Positions 17,374 through 26,586 are shown, numbered from the stretch's first letter. The stretch is DNA of 64,000 bases from Desulfuromonas sp. AOP6 (GCF_009731355.2 NZ_AP022810.1:1888001-1952000), one strand, 5' to 3'. Notes: generated from the letters alone by a model not told the origin. Numbers and translations: made by a program.

Positions 17374-17901
17374 CTATACTTCGCCCGGAGGGTTGGGTCT
17401 CAACCCCTCACGCAGAAACTGGAACCCGCTCAGCAGAAAACCCAAGGGAATGACCGTAGATATCCACCATTTGGGTATCGGGTTGACCCACATGGTCGCA
17501 ATGCCGCGCTGAAACTGGCGAAAAGATTCGAGCCCGGCGATAGTGAAAACGGCGATACACACCAAAAAACCCAGAAAAGCGATACTCCGATAAACCAACA
17601 GCTTTCTTTTTTGCGGCAGTTTCTCGATGATGATGGTGATGGCCACGTTGCCGTTGGCCCTGGTGATTTCAGGCAGCGCCAGCATGACGGTCAGGGCGAA
17701 GAGCCATTGGTTGACATCACTGGACCAGTTGGTCGGGGCATTGAAGAAGTAGCGCATGGAGACTTCGTAGAGGATCAGGGACACCATGCCTGCCAGGGCC
17801 AGCCCGCTCAGGACGTAACTCACCCGCGTCAACAGGTCGAGGATGCCGGCCATCCCTTTCAGGATGGCCGGCTGGGAATTGTTGAGGCTCCCAGTGTTCA
17901 T
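17374..17901 (-). CDS. dctQ: TRAP transporter, small permease subunit (DctQ type)
   Basis: A 175-aa membrane protein with four helices. It contains YEVSMRYFFNAPTNWSSDVNQ, the characteristic DctQ stretch between helices 1 and 2. The start codon overlaps the dctP stop by 4 nt (17898-17901), so translation is coupled. It bridges the binding protein and the DctM permease in the inner membrane. Confidence 0.93.
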   Translation of the reverse strand: MNTGSLNNSQPAILKGMAGILDLLTRVSYVLSGLALAGMVSLILYEVSMRYFFNAPTNWSSDVNQWLFALTVMLALPEITRANGNVAITIIIEKLPQKRKLLVYRSIAFLGFLVCIAVFTIAGLESFRQFQRGIATMWVNPIPKWWISTVIPLGFLLSGFQFLREGLRPNPPGEV

Positions 17902-18881
17902 CGCGTCATACCTTTTTCGACCGCCAATTCACGGAACTTGGGTCCGGCCGCAGGGGAAGACTGCTTGGCCATGTCCCAGAGGCCATTATTCCAGTATATT
18001 TCCACCTTTTCCTTGTCCTCCGGGTGCATGTTGGTCACCTTCATGCCCTGGTTCTGCAGAAAGGCAATCTCCTCCTCGACGAGGTCATTGAAAAACTCCA
18101 GGCTGTCGAGCTCGGTCTTCCTGCCGGCCTCATCGATCCACTGACGCTGTTCCGGGGTCAGAGCGTTGTATTTATCCAGATTCATCGCGATCATCATGGA
18201 GATGGAGCCGAAGGTCGGACGCACCATATAGTTGGCGACTTCCTGCCATTTGAAATCCTTGACCCCGACCAGGGTCCAGGCCGCACCGTCAATGACACCG
18301 CGCTGCAAAGAGGTATAGACGTCACCACCGGCCATGGTCACCGGCGAGCCTCCCAGGGCCAGGATGGTGTTTTGCAGGCTGGGGTTGCTGCGCATCTTCA
18401 GGCCAGCCAGACTCGGCTTGTTGCCACTTAAGGGATTGCGCGTAATAAAATGATAGGGGGCGACGGGAGGGAGAGCGACGAGCTTGACGCCCAGCTTGTT
18501 GTACTCTTTGTCCAGGAAGTCGAAGAGGCCCGACTCACGACGCTTGGTCGGATCGGCCAGGGTCGCGTCCATGCCGACCCCTACACTGATGGTCCCGGCG
18601 TGGTAAGTGGCATGAGTGAAGGACAGGTCAAAGATGCCGGCCTGCAGAGGCTGGAACTGCTCGAAGGTCGGTATGACATCGGGGCCGTGGAAAGCCACCT
18701 TCATTTTGCCCCCGGATATCTCCTCCAGGTTCTTGATCATCTTGGCGGTAGCACCTACGTTGAAGATGAAGTTCTCATGGAAAGCGGACAACATGCGCAG
18801 TTGGGCGGCAAATGTGTTGGACGAAAAAGTCAGAATCATAAAGACAACGGCGATCAATCCCACATACCTGTTTTTTTTCAT
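17898..18881 (-). CDS. dctP: TRAP transporter substrate-binding protein (DctP type)
   Basis: A 327-aa periplasmic binding protein. It has a signal peptide (MKKNRYVGLIAVVFMILTFS, likely cut after NTFA or NTFAA) and the TAXI/DctP-like two-lobe fold. The conserved arginine that salt-bridges the substrate carboxylate in DctP proteins is visible in LAGLKMRSNPSLQ (about R164), followed by GGSPVTMAGGDVYTSLQRGVIDGA. This predicts a carboxylate ligand, and the operon content suggests a short branched or linear fatty acid. It lies 78 nt downstream of the IclR gene. Confidence 0.93.
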   Translation of the reverse strand: MKKNRYVGLIAVVFMILTFSSNTFAAQLRMLSAFHENFIFNVGATAKMIKNLEEISGGKMKVAFHGPDVIPTFEQFQPLQAGIFDLSFTHATYHAGTISVGVGMDATLADPTKRRESGLFDFLDKEYNKLGVKLVALPPVAPYHFITRNPLSGNKPSLAGLKMRSNPSLQNTILALGGSPVTMAGGDVYTSLQRGVIDGAAWTLVGVKDFKWQEVANYMVRPTFGSISMMIAMNLDKYNALTPEQRQWIDEAGRKTELDSLEFFNDLVEEEIAFLQNQGMKVTNMHPEDKEKVEIYWNNGLWDMAKQSSPAAGPKFRELAVEKGMTR

Positions 18882-18959
18882 CGTGACGACTCCATTCTTG
18901 GTTGGTGAACCGCTTGAAAAATCCCCATCCCCTCAACCCGAGAGGATGAAGCCCACTCG

Positions 18960-19685
18960 TTAACCCGATAAGTACGTATAGCTCTTCAGTGTTTGCCGAC
19001 CGAGATGACGGCTGTCCTGCCATCCGTACATCTCGCCCAAATTTCTGGCACAGCGCGAAAGCAGGGGCAGCAGCTCCTCGGTGATATGCGCCTCGTTCAT
19101 GCGGCAGACAGGTACCGCCAATACCAGCGTCATTTGCCGCAACTCATGCTGCCCTGCAAAGACGACAGACAGCGTCGACACCTCGTCAAGCAGTGTTTCG
19201 TCCGCCCCATAAATACGGCAGATAGGAGATTCTTCCAGCAGGCGCCCCTCTGTTACCGGAAAAGAAGCCCCCAGGCAACCGATGGCCCTCACCACCTGGC
19301 GGCACTCGACCGCGTCGATGAGCAATGCCATCTCGTCATTCATCCTGCCCAGATAGACCGCCTCGCCGGTGGCGGCCGCCAGTTCCTCCAGCACGGGGCG
19401 AAGTTTTGACGCCCGGCCGTTATCTGAGAGTATGCCCCGTGCCAGACTGAATGCCGCCGGCCCCAGGTGATAGTCTCCGGCGCTGTTCCTGGCGACAAAG
19501 TTCTTGATCTCCAGCGTATGCAACATGCGAAAAACTTTGTATTTGCTGGCGCTCGTCATCTTCTCCACAAAGGTTGTCATCTTTTCGCCGGAGGGCGACA
19601 CCGTCAGCAGATGGAGGATATCCAGCACGAACTGGACATTCTGCATCTCGTATTTATGGGTGAATTTTCCGGCGCTCGCTGACAT
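18960..19685 (-). CDS. IclR-family transcriptional regulator
   Basis: A 241-aa regulator. It has an N-terminal winged helix-turn-helix (residues about 14-75, SASKYKVFRMLHTLEIKNFV as recognition region) and a C-terminal IclR effector domain, with GEAVYLGRMNDEMALLIDAV. It starts 3 nt after the CoA-transferase stop, so it is co-transcribed with the pathway it probably controls. IclR proteins often sense the pathway acid or its CoA ester. Together with the divergent MerR protein this gives the island two regulators. Confidence 0.9.
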   Translation of the reverse strand: MSASAGKFTHKYEMQNVQFVLDILHLLTVSPSGEKMTTFVEKMTSASKYKVFRMLHTLEIKNFVARNSAGDYHLGPAAFSLARGILSDNGRASKLRPVLEELAAATGEAVYLGRMNDEMALLIDAVECRQVVRAIGCLGASFPVTEGRLLEESPICRIYGADETLLDEVSTLSVVFAGQHELRQMTLVLAVPVCRMNEAHITEELLPLLSRCARNLGEMYGWQDSRHLGRQTLKSYTYLSG

Positions 19686-19688
19686 AGG

Positions 19689-21248
19689 CTACTCCCAGCT
19701 GTCGATCTTCATGGTTCCTTTGGTGGCCAGCGACTCCTGCATGCGAAAGGCCTTGAAAAGCATGTGGGGCTCGTGGCCGACACCGCGGGCAAAGCAGTCC
19801 TTTTCGGCGCGCTCGTAGTATTCGGTCAGGATCGGCCGGTAATCGGGGTGAGCGCACTTGGCGATGATCTCCCGCGCCCGTTCGCGCGGGCAGAGGCCGC
19901 GCAGATCGGCCAGACCCTGCTCGGTGACGAGGATGTCGAGATCGTGCTCGGTGTGATCGACATGGGTGGCGAAGGGAACGACACATGTAATCCCCGTCGG
20001 GTCTGTCTTGGAGGGGCGCGTCGATGGCGTATGCATGATGGACAGCGCCGCGTTACGTAGAAAGTCGCCGGAACCGCCGATGCCGTTGACCATGCGGGTG
20101 CCACCCACCAGGGTCGAATTGGCGTGGCCGTAGATATCGAATTCCACCGGGGTGTTCATGGCGATCACCCCCAGACGGCGGATGGGCTCGGGATTGTTGC
20201 TCACCTGCATGGGGCGCAGGATGACCTTGCTGGCGTACTTGTCCCAGTTCTGGTAGAAGCGCTCAAAACCCGGCTCCGACAGGGAGAGTGAGGTGGACGA
20301 GGCGAAGTCGAGTTTGCCCGAATCGAAAAAGTCGAGCATGGTGTCCTGGATGACCTCGGTCCAGACCTTGAGATTGCTGAAGGGACCGTTCACCAGACCG
20401 CCGACCACGGCGTTGGCGATATTGCCGACCCCCGACTGCAGGGGGAGCAGGTTTTTCGGCAACCGCCCCGCTTTCACCTCCGCCCCGAAGAAGTCGAGGA
20501 TGTTGGCGGCGATGCGCTCGGAAATCTCGTCCGGCGGGCCCAACGGCCGCCCGCGGTCCGGTTTCTGGGACTCCACAATGGCGATAATCTTGTCGTGATC
20601 ACAGGGGACATGCAGGGTGCCGATGCGATCATCGACCCGGCTGATCAGGTAGGGCTTGCGATGGGGCGGCTTGTCGAGCATGACGATGTCATGCAACCCT
20701 TCGAAGGAGGGAATGGCCGTGTTGATCTCGATGATGAGCTTGTCCGAGTACTGAATGACCTCCGTGGCCGCGCCGATGGAGCCGGCCAGGATAATGCTGC
20801 CGTCCTCGGCAATGCCCGAGGCTTCCACCAGACCAAGATCGAAACCGCCTCCCCTGCCCTTGGTGTAGTAGCCGTAGCCGAGATCCTGGGCATAGAGGGA
20901 CAGATGCTTGTCTCCCATGCGCACGGTACCGTCGTTGACCTGCTTCTGGATCACCTTTCCCGTCTGGTAGGGCCAGCGCTTGTCGGTCATCTGAAGGGAG
21001 GCCCAGCGATCCTCAACCTCCTGACCGATGGAGGCGCCGATAAAGAGATTGAAGCGCATCTTGCCCTGCAGGTTGTTCTGCTCAACGTAGTCAGCCAGGG
21101 CCAGAGGCACCACCTTCGGATATCCGACCGGGGTAAATCCCGACCAGCCCAGATCCATGCCGTTCTTAAAAAACGGAATAGTGTCCTCCGGCTTCATCAC
21201 CCTGGCGTGCAGGCTCTTTTTCCTGATTCGGCTGAGAAATTCAGACAT
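19689..21248 (-). CDS. Acetyl-CoA hydrolase/transferase family CoA-transferase
   Basis: A 519-aa single-chain class I CoA-transferase of the Cat1/Ach1 (succinyl-CoA:acetate, propionyl/butyryl-CoA:acetate) family. It has NLFIGASIGQEVEDRW, QSGVGNIANAVVGGL, the likely catalytic Glu in KVWTEVIQDTMLDFF, and NGIGGSGDFLRNAALSI near the C-terminus. It would activate the imported acid by CoA exchange with acetyl- or succinyl-CoA. The ATG at 21248 follows GGAGGAGGG; an open frame upstream would run into the promoter and is rejected. It is the first gene of the right operon. Confidence 0.92.
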   Translation of the reverse strand: MSEFLSRIRKKSLHARVMKPEDTIPFFKNGMDLGWSGFTPVGYPKVVPLALADYVEQNNLQGKMRFNLFIGASIGQEVEDRWASLQMTDKRWPYQTGKVIQKQVNDGTVRMGDKHLSLYAQDLGYGYYTKGRGGGFDLGLVEASGIAEDGSIILAGSIGAATEVIQYSDKLIIEINTAIPSFEGLHDIVMLDKPPHRKPYLISRVDDRIGTLHVPCDHDKIIAIVESQKPDRGRPLGPPDEISERIAANILDFFGAEVKAGRLPKNLLPLQSGVGNIANAVVGGLVNGPFSNLKVWTEVIQDTMLDFFDSGKLDFASSTSLSLSEPGFERFYQNWDKYASKVILRPMQVSNNPEPIRRLGVIAMNTPVEFDIYGHANSTLVGGTRMVNGIGGSGDFLRNAALSIMHTPSTRPSKTDPTGITCVVPFATHVDHTEHDLDILVTEQGLADLRGLCPRERAREIIAKCAHPDYRPILTEYYERAEKDCFARGVGHEPHMLFKAFRMQESLATKGTMKIDSWE

Positions 21249-21342
21249 ACCCTCCTCCTTTTTGCATTTCCCTTTACATGACATGTTCCCCGACGGCACG
21301 GGGTCTCGACAGGGCGGCCACAAACCGCTTCCTTTAGGACTA

Positions 21343-21371
21343 TTTGTAATTTGCATTTACGTGCATGTCAA
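21343..21371 (-). promoter_or_regulatory. Promoter of the CoA-transferase/TRAP/IcmF operon
   Basis: On the minus strand, -35 TTGACA (21366-21371) and -10 TACAAA (21343-21348) are separated by 17 nt, the same geometry as the thiolase promoter. The leader to the ATG at 21248 is about 88 nt. The operator overlaps the -35 box and spacer. Confidence 0.65.
21356..21371. promoter_or_regulatory. Operator-like site, copy 2
   Basis: TTTACGTGCATGTCAA, identical to the 9786-9801 site at 15 of 16 positions and placed identically against its -35 box. Confidence 0.65.
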
Positions 21372-21514
21372 CGATTTTTTGAACGTTTTTTTGTTTTACA
21401 TTTTTCACAGATTTTACCAATGGCTAACTATCTGATTTTTTTGTCACTTTTCTCCATAACACTGTTATTTTTTTAAATTATGACCGCAAAAGTAAAATTT
21501 TAAGTTTCATTTTA

Positions 21515-21530
21515 TTTACGTCAATGTCAT
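21515..21530. promoter_or_regulatory. Operator-like site, copy 3 (merR autoregulation)
   Basis: TTTACGTCAATGTCAT, 13 of 16 positions shared with copy 1. It ends 38 nt before the merR start codon, a natural place for autoregulation. It is the weakest of the three matches. Confidence 0.5.
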
Positions 21531-21568
21531 ACTGCGCAGGAAAAAATAAATCATCTGCGAGGGACGCC

Positions 21569-21994
21569 ATGAGTGAAGACATACCGCCAACCGAAGAAAT
21601 TGTTCCTATTGGCACGCTGTGCAAAGATCTGGGGATTTCGACACGGACGCTGCGCTACTGGGAAGAGGTCGGCATCATCGAGTCAGTAGAACGACTTGAC
21701 CGGGCCAACCGAGGCTATACACCGTATATGGTGAGAAGAATCAGATTCATCATTAAACTGCGGGACCTGGGCCTGACCATCAAAGAAATGCAGCACCTGT
21801 ATGAGGTTTACGGCAATGCCAAAAAGACGGATCGGCTCATCCCCGAACTCATCGGCATCTTCGACCAGCATATCCATACCATCGACGACAGGGTTGCCAA
21901 GCTGAATTCCCTGCGCAGAGACATCGTCGAATATCGCGAACGCATGCTGACCAAACTGAAAGAAGCCATGCAGAAAGAGTCCACCGGCACCTGA
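21569..21994 (+). CDS. MerR-family transcriptional regulator of the island
   Basis: A 141-aa MerR-type protein. The N-terminal winged helix (residues 11-80) has IGTLCKDLGISTRTLRYWEE, and the central part has YMVRRIRFIIKLRDLGLTIKE. A long helical dimerisation segment follows (QHIHTIDDRVAKLNSLRRDI). No metal-binding Cys is seen. The start at 21569 has GAGGGA seven nt upstream; a longer frame from 21524 would begin inside operator copy 3. It is divergent from the CoA-transferase operon. LiuR-type MerR proteins control acyl-CoA and branched-chain acid degradation in other proteobacteria, which fits this setting. A terminator follows at 22022-22064. Confidence 0.9.
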   Translation: MSEDIPPTEEIVPIGTLCKDLGISTRTLRYWEEVGIIESVERLDRANRGYTPYMVRRIRFIIKLRDLGLTIKEMQHLYEVYGNAKKTDRLIPELIGIFDQHIHTIDDRVAKLNSLRRDIVEYRERMLTKLKEAMQKESTGT

Positions 21995-22021
21995 CGAAAT
22001 CGCTCACTCATACAAAAGAAC

Positions 22022-22064
22022 AAAAAGGGTCATTGACAGGCTACAGCCGTCAATGACCCTTTTT
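22022..22064. terminator. Bidirectional terminator
   Basis: AAAAAGGGTCATTGAC (22022-22037) pairs perfectly with GTCAATGACCCTTTTT (22049-22064), and an inner GGC/GCC pair closes a TACA loop. T-runs are present for both strands. It separates the merR gene from the convergent Fe-S membrane protein gene. Confidence 0.92.
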
Positions 22065-22113
22065 ACATGCTTTGAAGAAACAAAGAAGCCTTGCCTCGGA
22101 AGCAAAGCACAAC

Positions 22114-23643
22114 CTAAAGTCGGCGCCGGCGGCTCTCCCCTTCGCTTATAACCCGGATGGCGCTGGCCCCCTCCAGAGGGCAGCGGGTCTCGCAGATACC
22201 GCAGCCGATGCACAAATTTTCCACTACCCGGGGTATTTTGAGCTGACGGATTTCTCCCGCGAAGAGGACTTCTTTTTCCTCAAAGACAATGGCTTTTTCT
22301 GGCGTCGGACAGTGCTCTTCGCACACCAGGCATTCACTGCCACGGGCGAAGGGAAGGCAGCGATCCTTGTTGAAAACGGCCAGGCCGATGACTGTGCGGC
22401 GTTTCTCTTCCAGACCGAGGCGCTTGATGGCGCCGGTGGGGCAGACCTGGCCGCACAGCGTGCAGTTGTATTCGCAGTAGCCAAGGCGCGGTACGACCAG
22501 CGGCGTCCACAGGCCGGCCGGCCCCGCCTGCAGGAAGGCGAGATGGAGCACGCCGCCGATACAGACCTTGAGGCATTCACCACAGCGCACGCAGCGGCGC
22601 AGGAACTCCTCCTCCGCCACGGCTCCGGGCGGTCGCAGCAGAAATCCGTGACGACCGGGGTCGGGGCTTAGACGAAACATCGGCGCTACCAGCACGCCAG
22701 CAGCTAAAGCTGTCACCGTGCCGCGCCGGGTAAGATCGACGGACGTCGACGGCCGCCGATAATCGAAACGCCAGTGGACGCGCTCCTGCGGGCAGAATCC
22801 GTCACAGTCGAAACAGAGAACGCACTCCTCGGAACGCCTGCTCTCCTCCCCCACCGCATTCATCCGGCAGGCCTGCAGGCAGCGCCGGCAATCGGCGCAG
22901 GCGGCTGATGGGTTGCGCTGCAGCAGGGCATAGCGGGAACAGAGACCGAGCAGAGCTCCCAATGGACAGAGATTTTTGCACCAGAAACGTCGTTCAAGCC
23001 GCTCCAGCATCAGTATAGCGACAAAGACCAGCAGGGTGAAAAGAGCCAGCGTGAAGGTCGGCGGATGGAAGGCCAGCAGATAGTCGCGAAAGAAAGGCCA
23101 GACAGCATCGGCTGTCTCTGACAGAAGCGGCACCCGGTGCTCGTAAAGGGCGGTGAATCCCTCGTTCCAGAACAGATTCCAGGCCGGATAAACCGCTACG
23201 GTGAGAGTGCGCAGAAAGATTGCCAGCGGGTCAAAGAGACCGAGCAGCTGCACACCGACCAGGCCGGCCGCGACAAGGGCAAAGAGGAGATAATATTTCA
23301 CGCGCCGCCAGGCCGGTGACAGTACCCGCCGGCCACGACCGATACCATGGCCGAGGCCATCCAGGGTGGTGCCCAGCGGACAGATCCACCCACAGAAGAA
23401 GCGGCCCAGGACAAAGGTCAGCAGCAGCAGAACAAAGGCAGGCCACAACAGACGCCAGTGGAAGTCTCCCGGCGCCAAAGCATCGGCCAGCGCGGCCAGC
23501 GGATCGAGGCGAAAGAGGAGACTGACCGGCCAGGGGAGATCGTCTTCACCCCGGTATTCCGTCTGCAGAAAAAGCCACAAAAAACCGAACAGGGTCAGGA
23601 TCTGGACGCTGCGCCTTACGGTTCGCATGGGGGGGAAATGCAT
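22114..23643 (-). CDS. Polyferredoxin membrane protein (NapH/RdxA-like N-terminus, NapG-like C-terminus)
   Basis: A 509-aa protein. The N-terminal half has several membrane helices and NapH-type motifs (LGRFFCGWICPLGTTLDG, then FWCKNLCPLGALLGL, plus CADCRRCLQACRMNAV and CVLCFDCDGFCPQERV). The C-terminal half is a multi-cluster ferredoxin like NapG/MauM (RCVRCGECLKVCIGG, YNCTLCGQVCPTGAI, CLVCEEHCPTPEKAI, LCIGCGICETRCPLEG). It probably shuttles electrons between the quinone pool and periplasmic or cytoplasmic partners. The start overlaps the DUF362 stop by one base (TGATG), so the two are coupled. It is one long chain where NapG and NapH are usually separate proteins. The true partner enzyme is not in the window. 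Confidence 0.85.
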   Translation of the reverse strand: MHFPPMRTVRRSVQILTLFGFLWLFLQTEYRGEDDLPWPVSLLFRLDPLAALADALAPGDFHWRLLWPAFVLLLLTFVLGRFFCGWICPLGTTLDGLGHGIGRGRRVLSPAWRRVKYYLLFALVAAGLVGVQLLGLFDPLAIFLRTLTVAVYPAWNLFWNEGFTALYEHRVPLLSETADAVWPFFRDYLLAFHPPTFTLALFTLLVFVAILMLERLERRFWCKNLCPLGALLGLCSRYALLQRNPSAACADCRRCLQACRMNAVGEESRRSEECVLCFDCDGFCPQERVHWRFDYRRPSTSVDLTRRGTVTALAAGVLVAPMFRLSPDPGRHGFLLRPPGAVAEEEFLRRCVRCGECLKVCIGGVLHLAFLQAGPAGLWTPLVVPRLGYCEYNCTLCGQVCPTGAIKRLGLEEKRRTVIGLAVFNKDRCLPFARGSECLVCEEHCPTPEKAIVFEEKEVLFAGEIRQLKIPRVVENLCIGCGICETRCPLEGASAIRVISEGESRRRRL

Positions 23644-24554
23644 CAGACCCGCCGTATCCGGGCAAGATCGGCGATGCCCAGCCCTCGTCGGCCAGCGGTC
23701 ACCAGGGTCGAAATGTCGTCGGGCTGATGCCCCAAGAGGGTCGCGGCGATACTGTCGGCGGCGACAATATCTGCCGAGGCAACCAGAGTGTCGAGCCGGC
23801 GCACATCTTCCGCCCTCCCCCCCTGTGGCCCATTAGCGACAAGAACACGGGTGGCGTCGATGAGGGTCAGATCGGAAGGGACGATGAGGTTGATGTCACA
23901 GAGGGCCTCGTCGATCTGCCGATGCAGGCGCCCGCGGTTGCCGCCAATCACCCCCATGATGTTTTTCATGCCCAAAGTGACGGTGGAGAGCCCGTGATGT
24001 TTGGCAATGGGTAAATTGATGAAGCGATCGGCTTCCAGCGCCGGTCGGTAAAATTCCCAACGCTGCAGTTCCACTCCCTGAGCGATATCCAGCTCCTGCC
24101 AGCCGCGCCGGTCCATATGTTCTACCTTCACCCGATTGGAGCCGATCGACTCCACTGCCTCCTGGATACCGCTCTGTACATAACAGCGCCGCGGGTCGTT
24201 GCAGGGCCGGTCGAACACCTGCACCTGCTTGGCTCCGGCCTCCAGACAGAGTTCCACCACGGTACGCACCACCAGAGGGTTGGTGTTGGCAGCCAGTTCC
24301 GGGGTACGGTCCCAACCGATATTGGGCTTCACCACCACGGTTTCACCCTTTTTGACGAACTGGGTCATGCCTCCCAAAGCGTCGAGCGTCTGCCGCACCA
24401 GCAAGGGGATATTCTCTCCCTTGCGCACGGCGACGGTCGAGCCGGCTGCCGCCAGGATCGGCCGGGGCAGCAAGGAAAGAATCGGAACACTGCCAACAGC
24501 GGTCACCGCCAGGGCGGCCTGCAGCGTTTGACGGATGAAAGCGCGTCTGTCCAT
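23643..24554 (-). CDS. DUF362 domain protein with twin-arginine-like signal
   Basis: A 303-aa DUF362 protein. The N-terminus MDRRAFIRQTLQAALAVTAV resembles a Tat signal (RR-x-F-I), followed by a hydrophobic stretch ending near PILAAAG, so export is likely. The mature part has VVVKPNIGWDRTPE, the typical DUF362 start, then NLPIAKHHGLSTVTLGMKNIMGV. The ATG at 24554 has GGGAGGTTGTC upstream; a frame starting further upstream lacks such a site. DUF362 proteins often pair with ferredoxins; the function is not established. It is coupled to the polyferredoxin gene. Confidence 0.85.
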   Translation of the reverse strand: MDRRAFIRQTLQAALAVTAVGSVPILSLLPRPILAAAGSTVAVRKGENIPLLVRQTLDALGGMTQFVKKGETVVVKPNIGWDRTPELAANTNPLVVRTVVELCLEAGAKQVQVFDRPCNDPRRCYVQSGIQEAVESIGSNRVKVEHMDRRGWQELDIAQGVELQRWEFYRPALEADRFINLPIAKHHGLSTVTLGMKNIMGVIGGNRGRLHRQIDEALCDINLIVPSDLTLIDATRVLVANGPQGGRAEDVRRLDTLVASADIVAADSIAATLLGHQPDDISTLVTAGRRGLGIADLARIRRV

Positions 24555-24726
24555 GACAACCTCCCTCGAAAGACATGACATCGGCATAGGGCAATACACT
24601 TCGAACAACAGGATGATGAGCCTTAAATGTTAGTGTATAGCCTGGGCCGTTCATGTAAAGAAGGTAACATGCAGCTAAAGCCATTTGCCCGAAGGCGCTT
24701 TATTGCAGGATAAAAAACTTCAGCCA

Positions 24727-25374
24727 TTAAGACGGATTTGCCAGTCTGACCCCCAACTCAAAGGCCTTGCGGCAATCCTCGGGGAATGCCTGTTGGTATT
24801 TCTCGCGGCGCTCGATGGGATCAAAGTAGTCGAATACGAACTTATCGTAGTCATCGAACTGGAGTGTCTCGAAGGCGCAGAGCGTTTCGGCCTGGCCGAA
24901 GATGCGCGCCAGATAGTTCTGGTTCATATCCATATGAACCGCATACTGAAAAGTCTTCATCATCTCTTTCGAAATATTCATGGTGTAGATCATCGCTGTC
25001 GGAATTTTCCGGCCGAACAATGACTGCGGCTGTCGGGCGTAGACAAAAAATGGAAAGAGCAGCCGCTCCATGCAGGAGCGCATCTCCCCCGTCACCGTAC
25101 CGAAGTAGACCGGCGACCCCAGTACAAAAGCATCGGCTTCGGCCAGTTTATCCAGAACAGGGGTCAGACCATCGCGCATAGCGCACTTGCCGTAACTCCT
25201 GCCGCCCTTGAGTTTGCAGGCGAAGCAGCTGGTGCACCCCTTGAAGTCAAGATCATAGAGGTGGATCAGTTCGGTCTCCGCGCCACGCGAGGCGGCGCCT
25301 TTCAGGGTTTCCTGCAGAAGCTTAGCGGTATTCCAGGACTTCCTCGGGCTGCCATTGATGGCCAAAATTTTCAT
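24727..25374 (-). CDS. NAD(P)H-dependent FMN reductase / iron-sulfur flavoprotein family
   Basis: A 215-aa flavodoxin-fold protein. MKILAINGSPRKSWNTAKLL is the FMN phosphate-binding loop (GSPRKxxNT) and ADAFVLGSPVYFGTVTG the second flavin loop. A CTSCFACKLKGG stretch at about residues 51-62 offers Cys residues like those of iron-sulfur flavoproteins, but spacing is insufficient to claim a cluster. It stands alone between the DUF362 operon and tRNA-Val. Its partner is unknown. Confidence 0.85.
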   Translation of the reverse strand: MKILAINGSPRKSWNTAKLLQETLKGAASRGAETELIHLYDLDFKGCTSCFACKLKGGRSYGKCAMRDGLTPVLDKLAEADAFVLGSPVYFGTVTGEMRSCMERLLFPFFVYARQPQSLFGRKIPTAMIYTMNISKEMMKTFQYAVHMDMNQNYLARIFGQAETLCAFETLQFDDYDKFVFDYFDPIERREKYQQAFPEDCRKAFELGVRLANPS

Positions 25375-25451
25375 GTGTTGCCTCCGTTTACGTTTTTATC
25401 CATCCCAAAACAATTAACAAAAACATCCGGTTTCGCCAGCATAAAAAAAAG

Positions 25452-25477
25452 GGGGTTAGCGACTTGTCGCTAACCCC
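25452..25477. terminator. Terminator downstream of tRNA-Val
   Basis: GGGGTTAGCGA pairs with TCGCTAACCCC around a CTTG loop. On the minus strand it is followed by C and eight T. On the plus strand TTGATTTTTT follows, so it may act both ways. Confidence 0.9.
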
Positions 25478-25486
25478 TTGATTTTT

Positions 25487-25561
25487 TGGTGGGCGTTACT
25501 GGGATTGAACCAGTGGCCCCTGCCGTGTGAAGGCAGTGCTCTCCCGCTGAGCTAAACGCCC
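25487..25561 (-). tRNA. tRNA-Val(CAC)
   Basis: A 75-nt cloverleaf including an encoded CCA. The acceptor stem is GGGCGTT/AACGCCC, the D arm GCTC/GAGC and the anticodon arm CTGCC-TTCACAC-GGCAG with anticodon CAC. The T arm ACTGG-TTCAATC-CCAGT is canonical. It reads GUG codons. Confidence 0.96.
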
Positions 25562-25575
25562 TTTGTAGGATGGCT

Positions 25576-25605
25576 TTTATAGCAATTTGCACCCGAGAGT
25601 GTCAA
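25576..25605 (-). promoter_or_regulatory. Promoter of tRNA-Val
   Basis: On the minus strand TTGACA (25600-25605) and TATAAA (25576-25581) are 18 nt apart, with TGC before the -10 (extended -10 type). The tRNA 5' end is 15 nt downstream of the -10 box. Confidence 0.8.
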
Positions 25606-25609
25606 CCGT

Positions 25610-26563
<954 letters not shown>

Positions 26564-26586
26564 GACAGGAGGATTCCTTTCCTGTG

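Larger units (their letters stand above)
21249..21568. other. Divergent regulatory region between CoA-transferase and merR genes
   Basis: A 320-nt AT-rich gap that holds two operator-like sites (21356-21371 and 21515-21530), the CoA-transferase promoter, and the ribosome sites of both divergent genes. No further gene was seen in it. Confidence 0.8.
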
